From positions 62,001-126,000 of the forward strand of contig DIGE01000014.1 of NCBI GenBank assembly GCA_002419465.1: a DNA stretch of 64,000 bases, in the 5' to 3' direction. Source of the DNA: Geobacter sp. UBA5730 (GTDB taxonomy: Bacteria; Desulfobacterota; Desulfuromonadia; Geobacterales; Pseudopelobacteraceae). Below the pieces are notes generated by a model that saw only the letters and a program-made list of their open reading frames with translations, had not been told where the DNA came from and made no database searches. Below are positions 54,127 to 62,894 of this stretch, in pieces (position 1 is the first letter of the stretch; each line of letters starts with the position of its first letter). Made by a program: the position numbers and the translations under genes.

Positions 54127-55122
54127 ATGCAACAGGTAGCCAACCGAAACGGTTTTTCCCTGGTTGAACTGGCGGTTTCGCTGGTGGTGATCGGGCTTCT
54201 GATCGGCCTGGGCACCGCCATGGTGGGCCCCCTGCTCTCCTCAATCAAGGTGCGTGAAAGCAGGGAGAACCTGGGAGCAGCAGTTGAATCCATCAACGGG
54301 TGGGCAGCAGCCAATAACCGCCTGCCAGACACCACCACAGCAGCAACCAGTGTCACCTTGGTCAGCAATGTGGTCAGAAACTCGGCCGATGCCTGGACCC
54401 GCCCCCTGATTTATCTCTACGACACCAACCTCGCCCCGGCGACAGCAACCCAGGACACCATCTGCGGACGCAAAACCACCTTCATCACACTGACCGACTC
54501 CAGTACCGGCGCGCTTGTTCAGCATGTAGCCTATCTGGTGCTCAGCCAGGGCGAAGATGCCGTAGCAGACACCACGATCGGCGGGGTTGCCGTCACCTCC
54601 GGTCCCCGCGCGGCAACCACGGCTGTAGCGGCCGATACGGCCAATGATCTGGTCCGCTGGACCACTCTGGGAGAGTTGCAGCAAAAGATCGGCTGCAAGG
54701 AGAATGCGGCCAACAAACCGCTCAGGATTGTCAATAATGAACTGCCACCGGCAACCGTTGGCTCGCCCTATCCCAATGCAGCGGCAGGTGCCAGTGTAGC
54801 GTTTACGGTTGACGGCGGAGCCACCCCCGGCACCTTGCGCTGGTGCCTCGAATCACCAGCAGCAGTGCCACTGCCGACCGGCCTGGCATTCACCCCCCTG
54901 CTGACCGGTGCAATCAGGGTGGCACCCAACAGCTGCAACGCCACCAACCCGTTGGCAGAGGCCAGCTGGATCTCATCGTCAACCCTGACCATCTCAGGCA
55001 CGCCCGCCGCAGGCACATCCGGGGCCTACAGCCTGACGCTGTATGTGCGGGACAACAGCGACAGCGCTGCTGCAAATGATAACGTTACCTCAAAAAGCTT
55101 TGTGCTCACCGTTAACCAATGA
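54127..55122 (+). CDS. Large minor pilin with a putative Ig-like domain
   Basis: A 331-residue prepilin: NG|FSLVEL with Glu5, long hydrophobic helix, a pilin-like domain, then from about residue 200 a He_PIG/Ig-like domain (VNNELPPATVGSPYPN, LTISGTPAAGTSGAYSLTLY). TATAAT at 54095-54100 with TTGAAT 19 bases upstream could be its own promoter. Overlaps the next minor pilin by 4 bases. The first 330 residues resemble that protein, so the two are paralogs. Confidence 0.88.
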   Translation: MQQVANRNGFSLVELAVSLVVIGLLIGLGTAMVGPLLSSIKVRESRENLGAAVESINGWAAANNRLPDTTTAATSVTLVSNVVRNSADAWTRPLIYLYDTNLAPATATQDTICGRKTTFITLTDSSTGALVQHVAYLVLSQGEDAVADTTIGGVAVTSGPRAATTAVAADTANDLVRWTTLGELQQKIGCKENAANKPLRIVNNELPPATVGSPYPNAAAGASVAFTVDGGATPGTLRWCLESPAAVPLPTGLAFTPLLTGAIRVAPNSCNATNPLAEASWISSSTLTISGTPAAGTSGAYSLTLYVRDNSDSAAANDNVTSKSFVLTVNQ

Positions 55123-57110
55123 TGCTTCGGCTCCCGCATAGTCCGTCTGCTTCTCTGGCACGCTCCCGCGCCGGCATGTCACTGCTGAACGTGATCCTGC
55201 TGCTGATGCTGGTCGGCGTACTGGTGATGGCCGGGGCAGCCCTGGTGGGGCCGCTGGTCAAACGTGGCAAGATCACTGACACCAAGACCATTCTCACCAG
55301 CAACGCTGACGCTGTCATGCATGCGGTGGCGGTGAACGGCAGACTCCCGAACAACACCACCTTTCCGGCCGTCGCCGTTAACCGGTTCGATGCCTGGGGC
55401 AAGGATATCTTCTACCTCTATGACGCCAGCCTTACACTGACGTCAGCCGACAGCTTCTGCCGGGCAACTGCCACCAACCTGACCGTCAACAGCACCACCA
55501 ATGTCGCCTTTGCACTGTTCAGCCTCGGCGATGATTATAGTATTGAGTCAACCTGGGACGGCCTGCCCGCCTTGAGCGATGCCACGGCCTACTACCCAGC
55601 CAGCACAGCCGTCACCGCCACACTTGCCAATAGCGATATCTACCGTATCGTGACACTGGCTGAGCTTCAGAGTCGTGCCAACTGCAGCGGCTTCTCCGAA
55701 GGCAGACTGCGGATTATCAACAACGAGCTGCCCAAGGCCTGTAGTGGTGCTGCCTACTCGGCGACTATCTATGCCGAGGGCGGTGTGCCATTCAACACCA
55801 ACCAGTACCAGTGGAGCATTGCCAATCTACCGGCCGGCGTAACCGCAACCCCCAACGCCGTCTACCCGGCCTGGAGTAGCGCAACGCCGACGCTGCAATT
55901 GGGTGGCACCGCCGCACTGGGCACCCCGACCATCTATCTGCGTGACAACCAGAGTCCGCAAACCATTGTGCAGCGCAACCTCAGCATCACCACGTCGACA
56001 GCCTGCGGCCCCAGCGGTGGTCAAATCAGCTTCAGAGACGATATGGCCAGCTTCATCACCGCCGAGAATACCGGCGCTGCCGTGGCCGTGACCGGCACCA
56101 CCCTGGTGCTGGGTGGAGGTGCGGTGAACACGACCGGCTGTTACTGGTATCCGTTGCCACAGACCCTGTCACATCATGTCATGCGGGGCTACTACGAGTT
56201 CAGATTCAACCCGGCTGACACCTCCGCCGATTCGCGTGCCCAGGCCGATGGCTTCACCTTTACCCTGATCGAAGACCCGGGGGGCAGCCTGACCAGTTTC
56301 TGTGGCACCACCGGAGCCGGCTCCAACCTGGGCTACCGCGGCCTGCCCGGCGACAGCCTGGCTGTTGAATTTGATACGTACCCCAGTGGGGCCACCTATG
56401 CCGACCCGGCCGCCAACCATATCGCCATGGCGCGGGATGGCAGTAACTATCACACCGCCCCAAACCCGGCCTGCACCACCTCAAACCTTGGCTGTTACTA
56501 CACCGCCACCAACAACACCTGGTTCGAGGAGGGCAGCACCCATCGGGTACGGATCGAGCTCGATCGCCAGTATTCGAACGCCGCCTGCAGTACCACGGCC
56601 ATCAACGGCACCTACGCGCTGCTCAAGGTCTGGATGGACCCAACCCTGGTCGGCTATCTGGACCTGACCCAGAACTACAGCGGCACGGCACCGGTTCTAC
56701 AACAGTGTGTCAGCCTGCCTGACGCTAACGATCTGACCAATGTCGACAACGTAATCTTCGGCTTTACCGAGGCCACTGGCAGTGCAACCCAGAACCTGAC
56801 CGTCACCAATTTTGCGATCGGCTTCTACTGCAGCTCATATCGTGTGTGGAACACCACCGGGGCACGCTATGACTTTTATGTCGCCGGATCGTGCAGAAAC
56901 AACCGCAACAACAACGCTGAAATAACCGACGCAACAACCATACGGCTCTCTGCCCAAGGAACCAGCAGCATCTCCAGAGATGGCCAATCCGGCACCTGCA
57001 GCCCGGGCAGCCCGCTGGGATCAATCACATTTTTTCAAGCAGCTGCTGCTGATAACAATGGTGACTGCATGGTCAACTACGGTCCGGGCGATACCGTGAT
57101 CGACCGCTGA
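55119..57110 (+). CDS. Minor pilin with L-type lectin-like domain, candidate tip adhesin
   Basis: A 663-residue protein. The prepilin-like start SRAG|MSLLNV has Asn where mature residue 5 is normally Glu, then a long hydrophobic helix. The next 280 residues match the previous minor pilin, including VKRGKITDTKT, LRIINNELPKA and an Ig-like domain at about 205-295. Residues about 302-570 look like an L-type (legume-type) lectin: RGYYEFRFNP, ADGFTFTLIEDPGG, LAVEFDTYPSG, NHIAMARDG and VIFGFTEATGS. A C-terminal segment with a few Cys ends in GDTVIDR. Lack of Glu5 resembles GspK, which lies at the tip. Last gene of the pilin group. Confidence 0.85.
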   Translation: MMLRLPHSPSASLARSRAGMSLLNVILLLMLVGVLVMAGAALVGPLVKRGKITDTKTILTSNADAVMHAVAVNGRLPNNTTFPAVAVNRFDAWGKDIFYLYDASLTLTSADSFCRATATNLTVNSTTNVAFALFSLGDDYSIESTWDGLPALSDATAYYPASTAVTATLANSDIYRIVTLAELQSRANCSGFSEGRLRIINNELPKACSGAAYSATIYAEGGVPFNTNQYQWSIANLPAGVTATPNAVYPAWSSATPTLQLGGTAALGTPTIYLRDNQSPQTIVQRNLSITTSTACGPSGGQISFRDDMASFITAENTGAAVAVTGTTLVLGGGAVNTTGCYWYPLPQTLSHHVMRGYYEFRFNPADTSADSRAQADGFTFTLIEDPGGSLTSFCGTTGAGSNLGYRGLPGDSLAVEFDTYPSGATYADPAANHIAMARDGSNYHTAPNPACTTSNLGCYYTATNNTWFEEGSTHRVRIELDRQYSNAACSTTAINGTYALLKVWMDPTLVGYLDLTQNYSGTAPVLQQCVSLPDANDLTNVDNVIFGFTEATGSATQNLTVTNFAIGFYCSSYRVWNTTGARYDFYVAGSCRNNRNNNAEITDATTIRLSAQGTSSISRDGQSGTCSPGSPLGSITFFQAAAADNNGDCMVNYGPGDTVIDR

Positions 57111-57114
57111 CCCC

Positions 57115-57294
57115 ATGAATAATCTGCACCGCTACCTCCTGATGCTCGGCATCGCCCTGATTCTCTACGGCTACTGGCTGCTGGCAGTGCCGCCAGATGC
57201 CCTGTACGAGCAGGTACTCGCCAGGGTCAAGGGCGGTATTTTTTCGGTACTGGGTGGTAGCGGAATCCTGATCGCCTGGCTGACAAAACGCTGA
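57115..57294 (+). CDS. 59-aa two-helix membrane protein
   Basis: A short frame starting 5 bases after the lectin pilin. Two hydrophobic helices (LLMLGIALILYGYWLLAV, then FSVLGGSGILIAWL) with a DALYEQVLARVKGG loop. No obvious ribosome-binding site, but close coupling to the gene before it. Not recognised; conservation would decide whether it is real. Confidence 0.5.
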   Translation: MNNLHRYLLMLGIALILYGYWLLAVPPDALYEQVLARVKGGIFSVLGGSGILIAWLTKR

Positions 57295-57311
57295 GTATGC
57301 AAAGGATTATC

Positions 57312-58262
57312 ATGTCTAAGACCGCCGTCATAGTGCTGCAGATGGGGGGGCCTGACTCGCTTGAAGCGGTCAAACCGTTCCTGACAAACCTGTTTTCCGA
57401 CCGGGAGATCATCAAGATCGGTCCGGCCTGGCTGCAGCCGCTGATTGCCCGGATGATCGTCAGACGCCGCACCCCGGCGGTGGTGGAAAAGTACCGCGAG
57501 ATCGGTGGCAGGTCACCGATCCGCCCGTTGACCGAGGCCCAGGCTGCGGCGCTGGAACAGCAACTGGGACTGCCCTGCTTTGTAGCCATGCGCTACTGGC
57601 AGCCGTTTACCGCCCAGGCCGTGCAACAGGCCCGGGCAACCGGTGCCGACAAGATAATTGCACTGTCGCTCTACCCCCACTACTCCCGGGCCACCAGCGG
57701 CTCCAGCTTCAATGACCTGGATCGGCAGCTTGCAGCATGGGGCGATGGGATGCAGGTGATCCGCATCCCCCAGTTTTTCGATCACCCGCTCTATATCGAT
57801 GCGCTGGCAGAGAAGATTGAGGCCGGCCTATCTGCCTTCCCTGACAGAAGCAAGGTACAGCTGTTGTTCTCGGCTCACTCATTGCCCCAGTCGTTTATTG
57901 ACGAAGGTGACCCCTATCTGGAGCAGATCCAGACCACGGTGCGACTGGTGATGGAACGTTTCAGCGATGTATCCCACCACCTGGCGTTCCAATCCCGGGC
58001 CGGACCGGTCAAATGGCTGGAGCCCTCCACCGACGACAAACTGAAAGAGCTGGCTGCCAACGGTTGCCAGAATCTACTGGTGGTGCCGCTTTCCTTTGTG
58101 TCCGACCACATCGAGACCCTGCACGAAATCGATATCGAGTACGCTGCGGAGGCCACCAAGCTGGGGATCACAAACTTTCATCGCACTGAGTCGCTCAACA
58201 CCAGCCCCACCTTTATCCGCTGCCTGGCCGAGCTGGTGCAAACGGCGCTGCAATCTTCATAA
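57312..58262 (+). CDS. hemH: Ferrochelatase HemH
   Basis: A 316-residue enzyme inserting Fe2+ into protoporphyrin IX, the last step of heme synthesis. AVIVLQMGGPDSLEAVKPFL at the N terminus, LSLYPHYSRATSGSSFND, FSAHSLPQSFIDEGDPY with the conserved His, and VVPLSFVSDHIETLHEIDIE. AAGGA precedes the ATG at 57312. Not linked by function to the pilus genes. Confidence 0.95.
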   Translation: MSKTAVIVLQMGGPDSLEAVKPFLTNLFSDREIIKIGPAWLQPLIARMIVRRRTPAVVEKYREIGGRSPIRPLTEAQAAALEQQLGLPCFVAMRYWQPFTAQAVQQARATGADKIIALSLYPHYSRATSGSSFNDLDRQLAAWGDGMQVIRIPQFFDHPLYIDALAEKIEAGLSAFPDRSKVQLLFSAHSLPQSFIDEGDPYLEQIQTTVRLVMERFSDVSHHLAFQSRAGPVKWLEPSTDDKLKELAANGCQNLLVVPLSFVSDHIETLHEIDIEYAAEATKLGITNFHRTESLNTSPTFIRCLAELVQTALQSS

Positions 58263-58281
58263 TTGTTCATACTCTCTTCAT
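58256..58281 (+). promoter_or_regulatory. Three TTCAT direct repeats upstream of the Spy-like gene
   Basis: TTCAT at 58256, 58266 and 58277 (10 and 11 bases apart, one DNA turn), overlapping the hemH stop. A weak -10 (TAGAGT, 58303) lies 22 bases further. Such spacing is usual for OmpR-family regulators, one of which is encoded at 59307. Confidence 0.4.
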
Positions 58282-58363
58282 CACCTCTTCCAAGTAGTTT
58301 GCTAGAGTGAAACCATCAGAACGAGGTTACCTCGCTCAAAGCAATCACACGGAGGAAGAGATC

Positions 58364-58774
58364 ATGAAAAAATCACTGGTAGCACTCACCGTTGTAGCAG
58401 CACTGGCCATTACCGGCTCAGCCTTTGCCCGCGGCGGCATGGGAATGGGTACCGGCCCTGGCATGGTCACCGGCCCTTATGCCGAGCAGTACAAAAAGTT
58501 TGCCGCTGAAACACTGCCCCTGCGGCAGGAGATGATGAACAAGCATTTCGAGCTGCAGAAGGAGTCCCTGAAGGAGCAGCCGGACGCTGCTACTGTTACC
58601 AAGCTGCAAGGCGAGCTGGCTGAACTGCGCAAAAAGATGATCGATGCCCGCACCAAGTCCGGTATCCCGATGGGCAAGATGGGTAAAATGGGTGCCAAGG
58701 GTATGCGTGGCGGCATGATGGGCGGCATGATGCAAGACTGCCCGCTGATGACCGCTCCTCCCCCAGCCAAGTAA
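58364..58774 (+). CDS. Met-rich periplasmic protein, Spy/CpxP/ZraP-like
   Basis: A 136-residue exported protein: signal peptide to about residue 21 (GSAFA), a Met/Gly segment, then a helical hairpin (TLPLRQEMMNKHFELQKESL, LQGELAELRKKMIDARTKSG) typical of the Spy/CpxP/ZraP group, and a Met-rich tail (MGKMGKMG, GGMMGGMM) suited to copper or silver. These proteins buffer metals and unfolded proteins in the periplasm. The start at 58364 has CGGAGGAAGAGA. It heads a gene group with a two-component system. Confidence 0.82.
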   Translation: MKKSLVALTVVAALAITGSAFARGGMGMGTGPGMVTGPYAEQYKKFAAETLPLRQEMMNKHFELQKESLKEQPDAATVTKLQGELAELRKKMIDARTKSGIPMGKMGKMGAKGMRGGMMGGMMQDCPLMTAPPPAK

Positions 58775-58848
58775 TCTGAACCGTACCGGGCACTGCCGGC
58801 CCTTTCACAACGGGAAGGGCCGGCAACAAGCGTAAACGTAGGGAACAC

Positions 58849-59235
58849 ATGAAGAAACGTATCCTGACATATCTATTCTGCGGCCTGTTCATCATGATGC
58901 TGCCACTGTCTGCTGCTGCACAAGAACCTGACGAGCGTCTATTCTTCCCTGGCCGTGACTGGTTCGGCGGAGGTCACGGGCCAGGAGGTCGAGGCCCCTA
59001 CGGCGCCTACTGTCCCAAACGACATCCCGACAAATATGGCGCCCAGCAACCGGTCCGTACAGAAACCGATGCCCGTGAGCGCCTGCTGCAGTTTTTTGGT
59101 GTCAATGAGGTGTCCATAGCCAACCTTGTAGAACGTCCGCGTCACTTCAGGGCCGACATCCTGGACAAACAGGGCAAACTGCTGGACACGGTCATCATTG
59201 ACCGCCGCTCCGGCAGGATCCGCTCAATCCTGTAG
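58849..59235 (+). CDS. Exported protein of unknown function (128 aa)
   Basis: Signal peptide cleaved after about residue 24 (SAAAQEP); then a Gly-rich stretch (WFGGGHGPGGRGPYG) and a compact C-terminal domain (RERLLQFFGVNEVSIANLVE, ADILDKQGKLLDTVIIDRRS). It contains one Cys and several His residues. Lies between the Spy-like gene and the two-component genes, so a role in envelope stress or metal sensing is likely. No family recognised. Confidence 0.7.
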   Translation: MKKRILTYLFCGLFIMMLPLSAAAQEPDERLFFPGRDWFGGGHGPGGRGPYGAYCPKRHPDKYGAQQPVRTETDARERLLQFFGVNEVSIANLVERPRHFRADILDKQGKLLDTVIIDRRSGRIRSIL

Positions 59236-59306
59236 CCAGATTCCCTCCTGACGCAACGCCCCTGCTGTGGTATAGTCATTTCCATCTCCCGCCAACCGGA
59301 GCAGCC

Positions 59307-60008
59307 ATGCAACGCCCGATTCTGATTGTTGAAGACGATCTCAAGATCGCCCGGATCATCAAGGCCTACCTGGAAGGGGCCGACTTTCGGGTGATTCACG
59401 CCGACACGGCCACGTCTGCCCTGGAAAAGGCCAACCAGGAGCTGCCATTGGCGGTGATCCTCGATTTGGGGCTGCCGGACCGGAGCGGCGAAGAGCTCTG
59501 CCAGGACTTGAAAGAGTTGGGAGACCTTCCGGTGATCATGCTGACCGCAAAGTCCTCCGAAGAAGAACGAATCACCGGATTTGCCCTGGGTGCCGATGAC
59601 TATGTGGTCAAGCCGGCCTCTCCCCGAGAGCTGGTCTGCCGGGTCAAGGCGGTGCTCAAACGCACCGATGCTTCATCCGGAGGAGAGCGGCCCTTGAGCT
59701 TTAACCAGGGTTCGCTGGTGCTGGATGGCCGGCGTCACACCCTGATCCTGCACGGCACACCCGTAGCGATCACCCCCACCGAATTCAAGTTGCTGGCCAC
59801 CCTGGCTGCAGCACCCGGGCGCACCTTCACCCGTGACGAGTTGGTAACCAAGGCCCTGGGATACCAGTTTGAGGGCTACGAACGCAGCGTGGATGCGCAC
59901 ATCAAAAATCTACGCCAAAAAATCGAACTGGACAGCCGTAAACCAGATTACATCAAGACCATCTACGGTGTTGGCTATCTGTTCAGTGGAGAACGGGATG
60001 CCCTTTAG
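59307..60008 (+). CDS. OmpR/PhoB-family response regulator
   Basis: A 233-residue regulator: receiver with VEDD at 8-11, phospho-Asp53 (VILDLGLPD), Thr in MLTAKSS and Lys in VVKPASPREL; C-terminal winged helix (LTPTEFKLLATLAAAPGRT as ITPTEFKLL, GYERSVDAHIKNLRQKIE, YIKTIYGVGYLF). CCGGAGCAG precedes the ATG. Overlaps its kinase by 11 bases. Confidence 0.95.
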   Translation: MQRPILIVEDDLKIARIIKAYLEGADFRVIHADTATSALEKANQELPLAVILDLGLPDRSGEELCQDLKELGDLPVIMLTAKSSEEERITGFALGADDYVVKPASPRELVCRVKAVLKRTDASSGGERPLSFNQGSLVLDGRRHTLILHGTPVAITPTEFKLLATLAAAPGRTFTRDELVTKALGYQFEGYERSVDAHIKNLRQKIELDSRKPDYIKTIYGVGYLFSGERDAL

Positions 60009-61350
60009 CCTGCAACGCAAATTTCTGTTGTTGCTGCTGGTGGTGACCCTGATCGCCCTGTCATCGGGGGTGCTGCTGCGGGGCTTCATGATTCGCGATT
60101 TCAAGGCTTTTGCCGAGGGCCGGTCCCTTGACCGGCTTTACCAGGTACTGGCGGTGATGGAAGGCCGCTATGAAGAGGGCAACGGCTGGCGCGCTGCAAC
60201 GGTGGCCAATGATCTGATCTGGGCGCACCAGATGGGCTTTGATCTCCGCCTGTACGATGCCTACGGTCGTCCGGTACTGACGACGGACCAAGCCCTGGAT
60301 AAGCTGCCGCCGTTGATGCGCAAACGCATCAGCGGCTCGGCAACCATCGGCCGTTTTGAGCGTGAGAACGGAGATTTTCAACCCTACCCGCTTTTTTTGC
60401 AAGGCCGCGAAATCGGGCATTTAGAGGTGCGGATACCCCGCCCGGTCAAGGAAAACCTGTTCATCAGCTCTTCAAACCAGTTTCTGATCTACTTTACCCT
60501 GGGGTTTGGATTGATCGCTGCGGCACTCAGCATTTTGCTGGCCCGCAAACTCTCGCGACCACTACAGCACCTGACTGGCGCCGTGGAGGGTATCGCTGGA
60601 GGCGACCTGGCACGACGGGTCCAGATCACCACCTCTGATGAGATCGGGCGGCTGGCGGCCGCCTTCAACCAGATGGCCGATTCGCTGGAAGGCCATGAAC
60701 GATTGCGTCGACAGCTGGTATCCAACGCAGCACATGAATTGCGCACCCCGCTGATGATCATCCGGGGCGAACTGGAAGGAATGATGGACGACGTGTTACC
60801 CTCTACGCCTGAGGCGTTGCAATCACTACATCACGAGACAACCCGCCTGACCGCCATCCTGGATGGCGTCGATGAGTTGGCCAGGGCTGAGGCCAGCTTC
60901 CTGACGCTGCAGCGGGAGCCGGTTGAGCTTGGCCTGTTGCTGGAAGGGATCGCCAGCCGCTTCAGCCGGCTGGCCGAAGAAAAAAGCGCCCGTATCGTCG
61001 TGGCCTGCCCGGACGGCCTGATCGCCCAGGCCGACCCAGACCGGCTGAGCCAGATCATGATAAATCTGTTAACCAACGCACTTAGGGCTATCCCTGAGCA
61101 CGGCCGGGTTGAACTGCGTGCAACCGGCGACAACGCGGGCACCATTATCGAAGTAGCTGATAATGGCCACGGCATCCCGGCAGCATTGCAACCTCACATC
61201 TTTGAGCGGTTCTACAAGGGAAAACAGGGCGGGCTGGGGCTGGGGCTGGCAATTGTGCGAGAACTGGTGGCTGCCCACGATGGTACCATTTCAGTAACCA
61301 GCGAACCGGAACGCGGCACCACCTTTACGGTACGGCTTCCGGCATCATAA
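59998..61350 (+). CDS. Sensor histidine kinase (HAMP, HisKA, HATPase)
   Basis: A 450-residue inner-membrane kinase: helices at about 9-29 and 163-185 enclose a periplasmic sensor domain of about 130 residues; HAMP linker; HisKA with phospho-His246 (NAAHELRTPLM); ATP site with NLLTNALRAI (N box), DNGHGIP and GLGLGLAIVREL. The start is set at 59998, inside the end of the regulator gene. Pairs with it, probably sensing envelope or metal stress given the Spy-like gene upstream. Confidence 0.94.
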   Translation: MPFSLQRKFLLLLLVVTLIALSSGVLLRGFMIRDFKAFAEGRSLDRLYQVLAVMEGRYEEGNGWRAATVANDLIWAHQMGFDLRLYDAYGRPVLTTDQALDKLPPLMRKRISGSATIGRFERENGDFQPYPLFLQGREIGHLEVRIPRPVKENLFISSSNQFLIYFTLGFGLIAAALSILLARKLSRPLQHLTGAVEGIAGGDLARRVQITTSDEIGRLAAAFNQMADSLEGHERLRRQLVSNAAHELRTPLMIIRGELEGMMDDVLPSTPEALQSLHHETTRLTAILDGVDELARAEASFLTLQREPVELGLLLEGIASRFSRLAEEKSARIVVACPDGLIAQADPDRLSQIMINLLTNALRAIPEHGRVELRATGDNAGTIIEVADNGHGIPAALQPHIFERFYKGKQGGLGLGLAIVRELVAAHDGTISVTSEPERGTTFTVRLPAS

Positions 61351-61364
61351 ACAAGGAGCAAACA

Positions 61365-62018
61365 ATGACCATGACTGAAGAGCTGACAGCCTGGAGCTGG
61401 GAGCAGAAGTGCCGTAAAGCGGTGACGGCTCTGGAGGCGAACGGTTTTACCGCGCTCTACTGCAACACTCCGGAAGAAGCCGGCAGCTATATCATGAAAG
61501 AAGCTGGCAATGCCCGGTCCGTAGGATTCGGTGGCTCCATGACCATTGTTGGGCTGGGAGTAGAAGCGCAGCTGGCTACAGCCGGCAAGGAGATTCTGAA
61601 CCACGCCAATCCATCCCTTTCTGCTGAGGAGAAGCAGATAGTCTTGCGACGCGAGCTGACCTGCGACCTGTTTCTGTGCAGCACCAACGCCCTGACGCTG
61701 GGCGGCGAGCTGGTCAATATCGATGGCGTTGGCAACCGGGTTGGCGCCATGCAGTTTGGACCAAAAAAGGTGATCGTAGTGGCTGGCCGCAACAAGCTGG
61801 TTGACGGCAGCCCACAGGAAGCTGTCCAACGGGTCAGGACCTGGGCCTCGCCGCCGAACGCCAAACGATTGAATGTCAAAACGCCCTGCGCTACTACCGG
61901 CTTCTGTAGTAACTGCAACTCACCGGAACGGATCTGCCGGGTCGTCACCATCATCGAACGCAAGCCCCGCCTCACTGATTTGCATGTGGTGATCGTCAAC
62001 GCCGATCTCGGGTTTTAG
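61365..62018 (+). CDS. LUD (LutC/YkgG-like, DUF162) domain protein
   Basis: A 217-residue protein of the LUD family: SVGFGGSMTIVGLGVEAQ, SAEEKQIVLRRELTCDLFLC, GELVNIDGVGNRVGAMQFGP, VVAGRNKLVDGS. A cysteine cluster (TPCATTGFCSNCNSPERICR) near the C terminus may bind metal or iron-sulfur. Members act in lactate utilisation with LutA/LutB, which are not here, so the role is open. AAGGAG precedes the ATG. Confidence 0.88.
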   Translation: MTMTEELTAWSWEQKCRKAVTALEANGFTALYCNTPEEAGSYIMKEAGNARSVGFGGSMTIVGLGVEAQLATAGKEILNHANPSLSAEEKQIVLRRELTCDLFLCSTNALTLGGELVNIDGVGNRVGAMQFGPKKVIVVAGRNKLVDGSPQEAVQRVRTWASPPNAKRLNVKTPCATTGFCSNCNSPERICRVVTIIERKPRLTDLHVVIVNADLGF

Positions 62019-62030
62019 GGACTGCGCAGC

Positions 62031-62774
62031 ATGTTTTCCCTCCTCCGCAAGTTTGGCAACGGGTTGTTGGATCTGGCGTTACCGCCCCGTTGCCATCTCT
62101 GCCACTGTTTTATCCCCAACGCCGGGCCACTGCACCTCTGTCCTGCCTGCCGGGACAGCCTTCCGATACGCTCCTCACCGTGCTGTTCGGTCTGCGGCAG
62201 ACCGTTCAATGGCGCCGGCGCAGACCACCCATGCGGGGTCTGCCTGCTGCATCCGCCTCCCTGGGAGAGCGCCCGTGCGGCTCTGGTATATCAAGACGGC
62301 TGCCGTGACCTGATCCACGCATTCAAATACCGTCACCGTTCTCACCTGCGCCGCCCCTTGGCCCTGCTGACCGCCGAGCTGCTGGCTCCTTTCGCGGTTG
62401 CCTGCCGGGTCGACCTGCTGGCGCCGGTACCGCTCCATCCCGGCCGTTTGCGCACACGCGGCTTCAACCAGGCGCTGTTACTGGCCGAGTTATTATCCGC
62501 AACATGGCAGCTGCCGTTGCAGCGTCAGCCGTTACGACGGGTTCGCGGCACCACCCCCCAGACTGAACTTTCATCCGATCAGCGGGCACTGAATCTGTTG
62601 AACGCCTTTTCAGTGCCTGACAGCGCATCCATCCGTGATAAACGCATCATGCTGGTGGATGACGTCTTCACCACCGGCGCCACCCTGGCCGAGTGCTCCC
62701 GTAGCCTGCTCAAGGCAGGTGCATCTGCGGTCTGCTGCGTCACCGTGGCCCGCGCACCTGACCCGAACCTTTGA
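62031..62774 (+). CDS. ComF family phosphoribosyltransferase-like protein
   Basis: A 247-residue protein: four-cysteine N-terminal zinc region (CHLCH, CPAC, CSVCG, CGVC), then LIHAFKYRHRSHL, and a PRTase signature IMLVDDVFTTGATL. ComF acts in DNA uptake in naturally competent bacteria; in other species the role is unclear. It may follow the LUD gene in one transcript (12-base gap). Confidence 0.9.
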   Translation: MFSLLRKFGNGLLDLALPPRCHLCHCFIPNAGPLHLCPACRDSLPIRSSPCCSVCGRPFNGAGADHPCGVCLLHPPPWESARAALVYQDGCRDLIHAFKYRHRSHLRRPLALLTAELLAPFAVACRVDLLAPVPLHPGRLRTRGFNQALLLAELLSATWQLPLQRQPLRRVRGTTPQTELSSDQRALNLLNAFSVPDSASIRDKRIMLVDDVFTTGATLAECSRSLLKAGASAVCCVTVARAPDPNL

Positions 62775-62823
62775 TGCATCACGACTCTTCTGGGGAATAT
62801 CCCTTGGTTCGCCGCCATTTTTC

Positions 62824-62852
62824 TTGACAGCAGTACTGTTGTATCCTATATC
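62824..62852 (+). promoter_or_regulatory. Sigma-70 promoter of the rrf2-cysK operon
   Basis: TTGACA (62824-62829), 17 bases, TATATC (62847-62852). Leader of about 35 bases to the ATG at 62895, preceded by AGGAGG. Confidence 0.7.
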
Positions 62853-62894
62853 CAACACCTGTATACACGTACGTACCATCATCAGGAGGATTCC

